Of a stretch of 64,000 nt of DNA, positions 29,745-41,565 are shown one piece after another. A model generated the notes under the pieces. That model did no database searches, was not told the origin of the DNA, and saw only the letters and a list, made by a program, of their open reading frames with translations. Made by a program: the position numbers and the translations under genes. Positions within the stretch are counted from its first letter, which is position 1; every line of letters begins with the position of its first letter. Origin of the DNA: Aldrovandia affinis (lineage: Eukaryota > Chordata > Actinopteri > Notacanthiformes > Halosauridae); NCBI GenBank assembly GCA_029706075.1, contig JAINUG010000070.1:2093500-2157499 (forward strand), given 5' to 3'.

Positions 29745-30240
29745 GAAAGGAGCGCAGCTTGGGCCAAATTGAGAAAGTCTGGTCTTGCAACTGACTTGTC
29801 AGCTTTCAGATGCATCAGGAACAGATGTGGTCTTATGGTTAAAAAAGCTAAATCGAACTATTATCTCAAATCCATGTCTGAAAGTGTAAACAATCCAGCA
29901 GCTTTTTGGAAGACAGTAAAATCATTTAAATGTACACACGCTACATGTCTTCCACAGGAAAGGTTTTAGATCCAGTTCCTTTTGATGCTTTCATTGTTTA
30001 TTTCCTCAGCTTACCTTTTTAATAGATAATATTAGCAGTTCTGGTGTTGGCATGAACTGTACTACACAATCTGATCTTGTTTCTCCTGATGACCAACATA
30101 CTAGCGAGACTAAGTATTTAACCACACACATCATTGTGAGCTGTACTCAAATGTTGGCTGGTCTTCCCTCTCTATGAGAAGAAAACAGAATACTTTACTA
30201 TTCATTTACAATGCCCTTTCACAGAAATTACCTCCATACA
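29745..30240 (+). pseudogene. LINE (non-LTR retrotransposon) ORF2 fragment
   Basis: The frame LRKSGLATDLSAFRCIRNRC-GLMVKKAKSNYYLKSMSESV-NNPAAFWKTVKSFK is the linker between endonuclease and reverse transcriptase in L2/Rex-type LINEs. After a deletion, NTLLFIYNALSQKLPPYIQ near 30180-30240 resembles the C-terminal end of the same protein. The reverse transcriptase core is absent. Confidence 0.7.
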
Positions 30241-30242
30241 TC

Positions 30243-30428
30243 CAGTGGTGTAAAGTAACGAAGTAGAAATAAGTCATTTTTTGGGCATCTGTACTTTACT
30301 ATTTCTATTTCTGATGACTTTCACTTTTACTTCTCTAAATTTTCCAAAGAAAACAGACACTTTTACTCCGATACATTTCCCATAAGCATCTTCGTTACTT
30401 GTTACTACAACAAAGTAAAATCGGAAGA
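30243..30428. mobile_element. Fish DNA-transposon-like repeat
   Basis: CAGTGGTGTAAAGTAACGAA at the left and TTCGTTACTTGTTACTACAA at the right are partial inverted copies, resembling common fish hAT-type ends. Confidence 0.45.
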
Positions 30429-30451
30429 CATTTGGTAGCCAATGATTTTGA

Positions 30452-30570
30452 AATAATAATAATAATATATGCCATTTAGCAGACGCTTTTATCCAAAGCG
30501 ACTTACAGTAGTGAATGCATACATTTTCAGTATATGTGGCCCCAGTGGGGATTGAACCCACAACCTAAGC
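30452..30570 (-). mobile_element. tRNA-derived SINE, family B, cut by a MITE
   Basis: Tail and body as in the 29521 copy; the tRNA-like head stops at CACAACCTAAGC where the MITE at 30571 begins. Confidence 0.85.
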
Positions 30571-30809
30571 CAGGGGTGTCCAATCTTATCCGAGAAGGGC
30601 CAGTGTGGGTGCAGGCTTTTGTTCTAGCCCAGCACTAAACAACTGATTAAACTAATCAAGGTCTTGATTGTAGACCATGATTGGTGAATTAGTTGAATCC
30701 GGTGTTTTAGTGCAGGGCTAGAACAAAAAAGCCTGCGAACAGCTGAGAGGTTCACACACATTTGATGTGTTGGCAAGCCCTTCATTCGGATAAGATTGTG
30801 ACAGCCCTG
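30571..30809. mobile_element. Palindromic MITE inserted in or abutting a SINE
   Basis: Begins CAGGGGTGTCCAATCTTATC and ends GGATAAGATTGTGACAGCCC-TG in inverted orientation, with inner inverted copies of GCAGGCTTTTGTTCTAGCCC. Partial relatives lie at about 39503-39620 and 39970-40000. The SINE to its left stops abruptly at 30570. Confidence 0.7.
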
Positions 30810-30956
30810 AGAACAACAATGCAGGTATATTGTATTGTATCTCATTCCTTGCACAATGTTTGTTTATTGTTTACTCTCATGCACCAATGTAGCAAAACAA
30901 ATTCCTAGTAGGTGGAAGCCTACATGGCAATAACATCGTTTGTGATTTCTGATACA

Positions 30957-31640
30957 GGTCGGAATAAAGAATCAGTTTAGCCATATGACAGAAGACCCTG
31001 AGTTGATCGCAGCTGTGATTCTCCTTCCAAAGTTCTGAACATCTTGGACAAAGGATGATGCCACAATCAGAATGGGTAAGACAACATGGGGATAATGAAA
31101 AACAAGTGTTATGTGTGTACATTTTGGCAAATTTGCAAATCGATTATGGATGCATGAAACTAAATGTATACACCTCAAATTAGAACAAACTATTTAGTAC
31201 AAAACCTTAGGTTGGAGTCATGACATGTTAGAAAGTTGTATTAATCCTATCATTTATATTTTTATCACCCCATCCTCACTATATTTCAGGGTTGGACTAC
31301 ATCAAGCAACACATGGAAGCACCCTCCCTGCAGCTAGGTGATGCCACCAGTTCATCTGACGAAGAAGACTTCTTCTCTGCCCTGCAGGCGCCTCAAGCAC
31401 AAGACAGCTCCAAAGAACTGGACGGATACCTGGCCATTTCAGCAGATCATATGGACTCGCTGAAGTCCTTTCCAGCTGTGTGCAAGCTGTCTGTGAAGCT
31501 GAACACGCCTCTACCTGCCTCAGCAACCTGTGAAAGGCTATTTAGCATTTCAGGACTTGTCTTCAGCCCAAGAAGAGCGAGACTGCATTCACACAATTTT
31601 GAGAGCCAACTTCTGTTGAAGATGAACAGCAAATGTTATA
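30957..31640 (+). pseudogene. hAT transposase, C-terminal part (pseudogene)
   Basis: A first piece (about 30957-31073) reads NQFSHMTEDPELIAAVILLP-KF, then an in-frame TGA and TSWTKDDATIRMG before a GTAAGA donor. After a TTTCAG acceptor, 31290-31640 reads LDYIKQHMEAPSLQLG, an acidic SSDEEDFF, and the hAT dimerisation domain SFPAVCKLSVKLNTPLPASA-TCERLFSISGLVFSPRRARL. The in-frame stop and missing N-terminus make it a pseudogene. Confidence 0.82.
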
Positions 31641-32528
31641 GTTTCAAGTATAAATTAATTATTAATACCATCCCCCTATCTGCACATTGCACCTGCTTCC
31701 TGCCCTGCCCCCACAAGCGCGGCCTTAGTTGCGCTAGTCGGACAAACCACTGGTCTTGGGCTTGCCTCCAGGCATCCCCATCGCAGGTGTCCCTGGGCCC
31801 CTCTCAGCCTAACACAGACAGAAATTCATATGCATCTAAAATAATACATACAAAATGATTAAAATCACGAGAACAGAACGCAGAGAACTCAGGGCTTATG
31901 AAATGCAGGCTTTTCTAGGTTTTTTTCTCCCACACTTCCTTCATGGTCATTTATCTAGTGAGGGGAGGAGTACGGTTACTTTGAACCACAGACTGCAGCG
32001 CCAGCTCCCTGAGCTCCAGATCGCACGGTCCGGATCTCTCCCGTACACATAATCATTACTTTATCGGACAGAGACAGTTTTACGACTGCACAAACAGACA
32101 CTCGGGCCTTCAATTTGAATTAATGTTTGACATAATTCTTGTATTCTTTGTATAACGAGTTTTGTGTCGCTGCATAATTTATATACCCAATATATCTGTT
32201 TAATTTAAAGTACTTGGTGTCTCACTTCTAAGCACAACATGTAGGCAATATTTCTGTTTTAATTGACATACTGATAATAGACTAACAGTGGCTTTATTTA
32301 TGTGTCTAGTGGAATGTTATTGGCCCGGTTAGCAAAACATACAGGAATTAAACCATGTGCATATATTAGGTTACATAAATTATCTATTGGAAACATAGGG
32401 ACATAACACAGAGTTCATGAATGCACCTCTTGTTTTTTTCTCCCACAAAACCTGGTGTAAATTATCCACCCATGCGAATCAATTTCACAAATACCCGTAG
32501 TAGTGTCACTTGGTGGAAGTGCTGCCTA
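31641..32528. other. Spacer upstream of znfx1 promoter
   Basis: No coding signal. 31680-31830 is GC-richer but lacks a recognisable element. Confidence 0.35.
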
Positions 32529-32542
32529 CTTTCACTTTGGCA

Positions 32543-32554
32543 GAAATCGAAACT
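32543..32554 (+). promoter_or_regulatory. znfx1: Interferon-stimulated response element (ISRE) in znfx1 promoter
   Basis: GAAATCGAAACT matches the ISRE core GAAANNGAAACT exactly. It lies about 50 bp upstream of the probable transcription start. A second IRF-like half (CTTTCACTTTGG, reading CAAAGTGAAAG on the other strand) sits directly upstream at 32529-32540. ISGF3 (STAT1/STAT2/IRF9) and IRF factors bind such sites, and ZNFX1 is a known interferon-stimulated gene. Confidence 0.65.
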
Positions 32555-32571
32555 TAAGTCGCATTAAAAAG

Positions 32572-32625
32572 AGAACTGCGGTGCCGGCTCTCGCAGACTC
32601 GAAGAAATTACCGGAGGAGCGTTAG
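32572..32625 (+). other. znfx1: znfx1 non-coding first exon (approximate 5' end)
   Basis: The sequence ends at a strong GTGAGT donor (32626). A TTAAAAAG TATA-like element lies at 32564-32571, so transcription probably starts near 32590-32600. The next 5' UTR piece is 33038-33085, after a TTATTCAG acceptor and just before the start codon at 33086. The 5' boundary given is inferred. Confidence 0.45.
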
Positions 32626-33085
32626 GTGAGTCAAGAGGCAGTACTTTTATTTTATTATTATTATTTTATAGTTTAATTTGCGCTACCAAGACAATGGCCA
32701 ACTCAGTTTATATCCTGCAATATTTTCTAATTATTTTTGACGCATTTGCTTTTAACCTAGGGTCCACTTATTCCGTCGTATTCGATAAAGAATAAACAAG
32801 TGTGCACTTTATTGCTTTACTTTAGAATTTATGTCATGTAACCTCATTATACTCTTGAGAAATTACTTTTTAAAAGTAATGCTATATTATGCTACAATAT
32901 CTGAAACAAAGATCTAGTCTACAGAATAAGCAGGCAAGTGTAAATATCTGAGTGATGTTTCAACCTTTGCCTTCACGGCAGCTGGAGTAATTGCGTGTCT
33001 GTTTCTTGACGATTGCTTGCATAAACTCGTTATTCAGGTCCAATTGAAAGAGACAGTAACCTGAACTGAATCTGTATCGTTCGAC

Positions 33086-33110
33086 ATGTCTGGTAGAGGA
33101 GGCCATCAAA
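33086..33110 (+). CDS. znfx1: znfx1 coding exon 1 (start codon)
   Basis: ATG at 33086 begins MSGRGGHQ, followed by a GTAAGT donor, phase 1 out. G at -3 is acceptable for initiation. The start is chosen because the Gly/Arg-rich N-terminus continues in phase through the next exons. Confidence 0.7.
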
Positions 33111-36100
33111 GTAAGTGTTTCTGAATATCCATGCAATTTGCATTAACTTCTGGTTGCATTTACAGTGCTGTGTCATCGCGGAGGATAATGTTTTTAATGC
33201 CTTCGAGCTTCCTGCTGTTAGAGAGAGACACGCTGTCGTGTTTTGTACTTGAAAACAGTACTAGCTACAAACGCTGTCGATCATAATATTGTATATTGAG
33301 TCCAGAAAGATAAAGATGCATAATACGTCACAACACTTATCTTGGCTTCCAAATGTATCTCCTTGTAACTTTGCCTGCAACCAATGATTGTACACCAGAG
33401 TTGCGTTTGGTCACGACATACGTAGGTGTTTCAAATAAAATAATAAATCATGTTTATCGAGAGTAGATTATTTTATTTACTCCTTTGCTCCATATGATCA
33501 ACGAGTGTGCCCCCATATTAAAAACAGATACATTTGCCCCCCAATCATGTGTAGATATAAAACATCCCCTTTAATTATGTCCCCCGCAATATTTAATATG
33601 TGGATACGCCCTTGTATTGCTACATTGTTTTTTCAACTTGGTGATCCTGAATCACGTGGGCTTAAAGTGTCATAAGTGTCATAAATACGTAGATAAATAA
33701 ATAAATAGATAAATAAATAAATAGATAAATATAGGCTGTCTTTATTTTGATACCAGAGGCTACTGGTTTATTTATTTTTTATGATGCATTTTTTTACAAT
33801 GACTAAGAGCTCAGTCATTGTTATCATAAAAAAGGCACGTGAGTGGCAGAGTAACGACAGAGGCTGGGCAACAGGTGAAAAACACAACAAACCCACCAGG
33901 TGAAATAAGGCTGTCCTGAAATGGTTACAACAATATTTCTTCATTGGCAGAATTAACTTTCAGAAACCATGATGAACAGTTAATATAATTATGAAATATG
34001 GCATGATGGATTTGGCTGTGAATGATACATGCCATGATTGAAAATCCATCTTGTAATCTGTGATGTAATAAACTGGTTGTTGTTTGGGATTTTTTGTATT
34101 GAAAAAGTAGACTTTGGAAGTTTGGTCAATTGTATGTGTGCCCCTTCTCACGCAGGGCCCTGGCCGACCCAACAGCAGGGGCAGAGCAGTTCGTCAAGCC
34201 GAGGCTGGCAAGGAAGAGGTGAGTCACAGCAACAGGGTGTAAACACGGGCGAGGTAGCAGGCAGGCACTTCCTGCTTCAGCCACTGCTTTTAACCTGTGC
34301 CGGTCACGAGCTGCTTTCATGCAGAAATCTATTTTTGCAGAGGAACACCGGGGGACCGGTGCCCCTAGTGGCCGCCCTGACAACAGGCGGGGAGGCAGCA
34401 GGGCGCAGTCCCTGGGGAGAGAGACTGGGAGATCGCCGTGGAGACAGAACCACAGCACTGGAAGGGTTCCAAACTGCCCACCTCTCCTCTCGGTCCCTCC
34501 CATCCCAGTGGATTTAATGGGTCGTTATAATCTGGGTGGAACTCCCTGGCAAAACCAGGAGAGAGGAAGGCCGACTAGTGCAGGTAAAGCATTTAACACT
34601 TTCCCAGATCATAAACAAACTGATTCTTTCTTCTTCCGGCGTGTGCCTGTACGCGCTGATCATGTCTGATGGCTGCTTCAGTTCATTCCACATCTGATCC
34701 ATCGCAGCGAATCCATTCGGCCAGAACGACGGCAGGAGGGGCGGCCGAAACCACTCTCAGGGCCGGATTGCAAACTTTTCTATCCATCCGAGCAGCGTTC
34801 CTGCTGCCCATTTACCCAGGACCCCTGGACATCACAGGCCCCGGAGCAGTGCCACAAATCTAAATGCTAAGAACAACGGTGAGGGTGTGCTGGGGCCATT
34901 TCTGTCCATTTAATAATTAGGCAATGACATTACTATTATTTACATAGTGGTCAATGTCTTGGCTATGAGGCATATAGTGCACGCTACACTTTACCTTTAT
35001 CATTTATATGGGGGGCGGGCACTGAGAGCTTGGGGGGGGGCTTTTGTCTGCTTTGTCTGAATTTCAGTAATTTTATAGTTACTGCATATGGTCAATATTG
35101 TAGATATGTAATTAGTTCAGTAACTGTACTGTTTGTCATCAGTATTTTATATATGTCGTCAGTTTAGTTACTGTATTTGGCCAGTGTTTTAGTTACACGG
35201 TGATATAGTATTTTCAGTATTTGTCCGTTTTTGTCAGTATTTGTCACATTTTTCATATTGGGTATCAACTATTAATGACTTCTGAACACGTCTGTAAACC
35301 ACTCTAATCGGCACCACTGTGAAACCCTGCAGAGCGTGACTCGCGGGGGGGGCAGTTGGGTCCTTCAAACAGGGCGGTGAGTCACCCCAACCTGTCCGAC
35401 GTCGGGCATCACCGCCAGGGTCACGAGCATGGGGCCAGGAGGGACGCGGCCCCCCAGGACCTGAAGCCCAAATTCATGGGTCACAGGCTAGACTTCCGCT
35501 CCTTGGAGAGAATCCTCCAGATGGAGCCCTCGGAGGTGGTGATGAAGCTGGCGGCTCCGGGGAGCGGGCTGAAGGAGCTCCTGGACAGGAAGGACAGCAC
35601 AGACCCCCTAACCCACATCACCCTGGACGTCCTCAGCAAGGCCTGTAGCAGCCGGACCAACAGGCAGAACCTGCAGCACCTCCTCTCCGAGGTCAAAGAC
35701 TCCCAGTTCCTGAAGGGCACCGTCCCCATGTTCGTGATGATGCTGAGCATTACAATGGACCAAGATGCGAGGGAGCAAAAGATGGTGAGGCTCAAACAGA
35801 TCATTGACCTTTACTTCACTCTGATGAGCGTGTTCCCTGCCAGCACCGTCATCGACGTGTCCATGGCTGTGGTGCTCCTGGAGCGAGAGATCGCCCAACT
35901 GCAGCAGGCAGGTTCCCCCGGCGGGGACGATGTCTCGGAGAGCCTGGGGAAGCTCCAGAGGATGGTCACCCACCTGCAGGAGAAGAAGCGCGGTGGCACG
36001 CTCCGGTCAGACGGCTATGCCTTCCTGTTGGATGGCCAGGATGAGGCAGGAGTGGAGAGCTTCAGGAACATGTCCATCTTCCCCACGTATGAGGATGTGC

Positions 36101-39100
36101 ACATGACCAAGAAGCCGCTCCTTAGGCCCAACATCGTGAGCGAGACGTTCCGGGACATCGACACCTACCTGGACACGCACTTCCGTCTGCTCCGGGAGGA
36201 CTTTGTAAAACCCCTCAGGGATGGAATCTCCCAGCTCCTCTGCTTCGATGGGACGAATCTGCGGCAGGGACGCTTCAACGACATCCGCATCTATTTTGAT
36301 GCCCGCATCATAGCTCCCATATGCACGCCCAAGGGAATCCTTTACCACGTTAAGTTTGAAACCAAGAGCCTAAAAATGATCGACTGGGCCAGCTCCAAAC
36401 GGCTACTGTACGGAGCACTGGTGTGCCTGTCCGTGGACGGCTTTGAGACAATGATCTTTGCCACCGTGGCTAATCGGGACGTCAACGACCTCAAGCAGGG
36501 TGTCACCACTCTCCTTTTCACCCAAGAAAACAGGATGAAGCTGGCAGATGTGTCTCCGAGCGACACCTTTCTCATGGTGGAGACTATGGCCTTTTTCGAA
36601 GCTTACCGTCATGTCCTGGAGGGTCTTCAGGAGATGTCCACGCAGGACCTGCCCATGCAGAGGTACATTGTCAGCTGCAAAGCGGACATCTCGCCCCCCG
36701 CTTACCTGCTGCCGCATCACCACGGTTATAGTCTCCAGGCACTGACGAGCAATGAGCCGCTGAAGATGGAGGAGATATCGGATATCCAGAAGCGGCGTAA
36801 AAATCGGTTGCCCTCGCCATTCTCTCTGTCCAGTAGCATAGATTCCAAAATTGCCACAGGCAGGGAAATGGACATTCTGAACTTCAGCAATTGGCCCAGT
36901 GAAGAACAGCTTGGACTGGACGACTCGCAGATGAAGGCAGTGCAGCTGGCCCTGACGAAGGAGCTTGCCATTATACAAGGCCCACCAGGAACAGGTAATC
37001 ATCACATATTTGTCCAATGCACACGTCCCTGATGTAATGTAAGACATCAATTCGACCTCTCTTCTAAATTAAGCTTCATGTTAATGCCCAAAACCATTAA
37101 GTACAAGTGAGTAAACAAGAATCTACATGACTTTTTATATATATATACATATATAATTGTTCCCTCTCCTTTACGTTTAGGAAAGACTTTTGTTGGTCTG
37201 AAAATCGTCAAGGCTCTCCTGGACAATGCCGAAATCTGGCGTTCAGGGGCACGCTCTCCTATCCTGGTTGTCTGTTACACAAACCATGCACTGGATCAGT
37301 TCCTGGAAGGTACTGCATATGTTCTAATACCCCCTTAAGTACATATTTATTTATATATGTTTTATATTTCTCAGTTAGTTAACTTGTCCTGCTCATGCTG
37401 TTCAGTTGCTCATTCTTCTCATTCAGGCGGCAGTGTAATGTAACAATTGTAATGCAAAGGTTGCAGGTTTGATTCCCAGTTGGGGCACTGCCGTTGTACC
37501 CTTGAGCAAGGTACTTAACCTGAATTGCTTGAGTAAATATCCAGCCATGTAAATGGATTGTATGTAAAGAAATGTAAACTGTGTCACTCTGGATAAGAGC
37601 ATCTGAAAAATGCCTGTAATCCAGTTTGTTACTGTCATGCTGTTTAGATATTCTCCCTGCTCTTGCTGTCCGTGCTGTTCAATTACTCTGGTACTGATGG
37701 ACCTGCTCAATTCTTTTCTTCTGTGAAGGCATTCTCAAGTTCATGGGAAGTCCGTCAGGGTTGGTGCGAGTAGGGGGGAGAAGCTCCAGTGAAGAACTCA
37801 AGAAGCTCTCTCTCAGTAACCTGAGGAGAGGGGACAACTTCAAATCGAATCTGGCGGGACACCTAAGAGCCATGTATGCCCAGGTGAGCCAGGAGGAGGA
37901 TGCTGCCAGGCAATAAAACCTCTGTGTGTTTTAGAACACGAGATCCCATGGCACAAATATGCATTTCATTTAATTTTACGTGCAAAGTTCTGACCTCATT
38001 ACAAATTAGAATATCAGTGCATCTAAATAAAAATAAATAAAGCTAGCTTGCTAGCCACATCCAAATATAAGGCTGCTGATTCATGAAATGTTGAGAGCCC
38101 TAAAGCAGCCATTAAATGCTTGGTGTTTTTTGCTGCACCCCACAAGTATGCTGCAGATAAATTGCAGTTGGTGTTTTTAATGTGAATGTGGTTGCAAGTT
38201 GCATAACAATTGCTTTGTATGACACTGGACTGGTGCAACAGAGCTTGTATGAGAAATGTGCTCTGTTCACAGCTCTGTGATGAAAGAAGGGATGTGGAGG
38301 AAAAGATTGGGAGGAGGGCGGCCCTGTTTGAAAGCTCAGCTAAGGGAGTTCTACACGAGAGTGTTCTGGAAGAATATATCCGCTCTCTCCATGGGACGAA
38401 CCTTGGGGACGGCCAGGTGACTACTGTGGTTTATCTTCTGCCTGGCCTCTTTTTGATGTGGTTTATTTTCTTTTACAGTTTGTTGTAGCTTTTTTTTATA
38501 TGGTGTATTTTCTTTCATAGTTTGTTGTAGATTACTTTGCTGCGGTCTACTTTCTTTTACAGTTTGTTGTAGATGCTTTTGATGTGCTTCACCCTCGTTT
38601 ACCATCTAGTGTATCTTTCTTAGTGTGTACACATAACTTGTTGCAGTGTCCCTTGAAACATACCATTTTACCATTTCCTGTTCAGCCTGGTGTGGCATGC
38701 GGGTCCCGCAGGAAGAAGCCTCGGTCACTGATGCTGGATTGGCTGGGGATTTCCATGCTGAGTCACGCCTCAAGGCAAATGGGTGAGAGAGCAAGATCGC
38801 TTTGCCACGTTTTCCTTGCTCTCAGTTTGCTCTCAGCGCACCATTCCAAAACGGCCTCACAGGCACTTTGTTCCAGTTTTGTGGGCGTAACTGTAACAAA
38901 GTGTGGAACTTTGTTCCAGTTTGGTGGGCGTATCGGGGCTGTATTCGGAAGCAGCACAGTGACATATTTAAGAATCGGTGTAGCACCGTACAGTCGCAAT
39001 CAGCAATTACAGTAACAGCGCTCTGCAACCGTATGTTCAATACAGCATTACTTTCATTTATAAAATAGATTACAACATTCTTTTTTGCTGCAAAGCACAC

Positions 39101-41519
39101 CCCTGGTATCACATGAGCAAGCCCCAGACATGACTTAATCATTCATACCTGAGGATGGTTGATTTTGAAGAGCAGCCAGGGTTCGGGTTAAGGTGCAATA
39201 ATTGCAGAACTGGGAGGTCTAAAACAATCCAATAAAAGGTGGTTTTAAGGACTTTAATGTTGGAAAAGCAGCCCTCTCCTCACACAAAAAAGACATCTGC
39301 TGTAGATATGGGAAACACTGTCCAGTGAATAGGGTCTATTCATTTGGCTGCCATCGTATCAGACCAATCCTTGAGTCTTATCAACACATGTCAGTGAAAT
39401 ATAAAAAGGGTTAGGCCCGACAAATTAAAGTAATTGGCTTTTTGTGACTCTGGACTATTAAAGTATTCAAAGAATGAGCATGACCTCATTCGTCGGTAGC
39501 GGTTGTGTCCAATCTTATCCGAGAAGGGTCGGTGTGGGTGCAGGCTTTTGTTATAGCCCAGCGCTAAAACACCTGATTCAGCTTTTCGAGGTATTGATTG
39601 TAGACCATGATTCAGTGATTCGTTGAGTAAGTAAGGGATAACGTAATGTGGACAAGTCGATTGATGAAAATAACAGCATGACAGGGTGATGCAAAGCAAT
39701 CCATGACCCACTAGGCCGCACTACATTATCCCACTTATACCACAGCTATTTTCCAAAGGAAGTGTATTTTCATTGTCGGAAGCCTAAGGTTAAGTTCAGT
39801 GATGGGAGTCTAAATATTTTCACATGTGAAAAATGTCCAAAATTTACATCTTGAGACCCGGATAACATATATGTTCGATATAAAAGAAAATAATGGAACC
39901 CTCCCTGTGACACCCTCTTGACCAATCAGAATTGGTATTTAACCAAGCTGTGGTATAAGGTGTGTCAGTATTGGGCTAGAACAAAAGCCTGCACCCATAG
40001 CAGCTCTTCTCAGAGGAGATTGCAGTCCTGAGCCGAAGAGAAGTGTCGGGAGAGGTGGGAGGGTGCCTGGCCCCGCAGTGGGATTTCCCACTTTCAATGA
40101 TGATACCACAAATATTTTATATGCTGAAGATATAAGACATTCAGCTCTCTTTTTCAGTGACACTTGGTAACTGGCTGTCTTCGACCACACCCCCTTGTGA
40201 ATTTTGTTGTTCAAAAGATAGCGAATCAGAATGTGATTAGCCTCAACACAAACAGAGACAGAGTTGTCAGGCATGTGGTCCGCAATATCTGTTCGGTAAA
40301 TAGAATACCTGTAAATAGAGATCATATACATATGGTGATTGCATTGTGTTACTGTAGATCAGGGGTGGGCAAGGAGGGCCGTATCCGTTTATGGATTTCT
40401 GAGCTCTTAATTATTTAAAGTGTGATCTGACATTTTGTTACATTTCTTAAAATGAATTACTGTTCTTGTGTTCATATACTAATCTCATATGGTATCCAAC
40501 TAATTTGATTGCCATTGTGTTACTGTAGATCTATGTTTGTGGAGGATATTACTTACAAATCATATCATATAGCATAACGGTGTAGCACAGTACAGTAAAC
40601 ATGCTGTGGCGTCCCCAAGGGTTGGGCGACACTCACTGACCTTTCAGAGGGCGTAGGCAAGTGCAATAACACTGAGGAGGCAGTAATATCAGCAGAAATG
40701 ATGATTTATTTAAACAAACAACACAAAACGCAGGGTGGGGTCTTTTGGGGCATACGAACACAAAGTCCACAATCCTTGTCTCTTCGTCGATGTCCGTTCC
40801 AAATCCGCAATCCAGGTCCAAGTTCCGTTGTCCAGTCCGTAATCCAATCCCAATCAATCCAATCCAATTTCCAACAAACAATTCCCCAACACTCTCTTTC
40901 AAAAAACTCTCTCTCACCGCTCCTTGTAAATCCTGGCTGGTCAATGACTTCACAGGTATTTACTCACCAAACTAGCACAGCAACTCCTTTCACAACTCGT
41001 TCCTACTCCTTTCCAAGAACAATGGGCATCAGCCCTTTAAATAGGCCTTTGAAATGGCTTTCAGCTGTTTGTTATCTCCATTGCCTGACTTGGTTCAGGT
41101 GTTGCGGTGGCATGCTGGGAAATGTAGTGAAAATGGCTGCCATGTGTTGGAGGCCAGGCAGCCATTTTGTGGTGCAACCCTTCGGGCTGCCACAATGCGA
41201 TCACTGCAGTACTGAACAACAGAAAGCAAAAAGAGGAACAAAGTACTTTCATATTTCGGTACGGTTTTTGACAACTGGGATATAACTTAACTGAAATGCA
41301 GTTTGTCACAACACAAGCAGCATTACCTATGACCCAAAGTCATTTTTCAAAACAGTGGTACAGAGTAGGTCCAAGTAAGAAATATCAAGTAATATGGGCT
41401 TTACATTTGATAGCATGGAAGTTAACACTAATGCTTGGAAATGTTGTTATGAATCATAATCATTTTGATTTTCAGAGCAGTTGCTGCGATTTAAAGAAAA
41501 AGAAAAGCCCTGTGTCAGA

Positions 41520-41565
<46 letters not shown>

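Noticed and set aside
34669..34863. Alternative reading of znfx1 exon 4 from the AG at 34680
   Set aside because: In the required phase it runs into a stop before the donor; the acceptor at 34707 gives an open, Gly/Arg-rich sequence that continues in phase.
35481..37050. Minus-strand frames of 60-215 codons over znfx1 exon 5
   Set aside because: Shadows of the helicase exon; no independent similarity or splice context.
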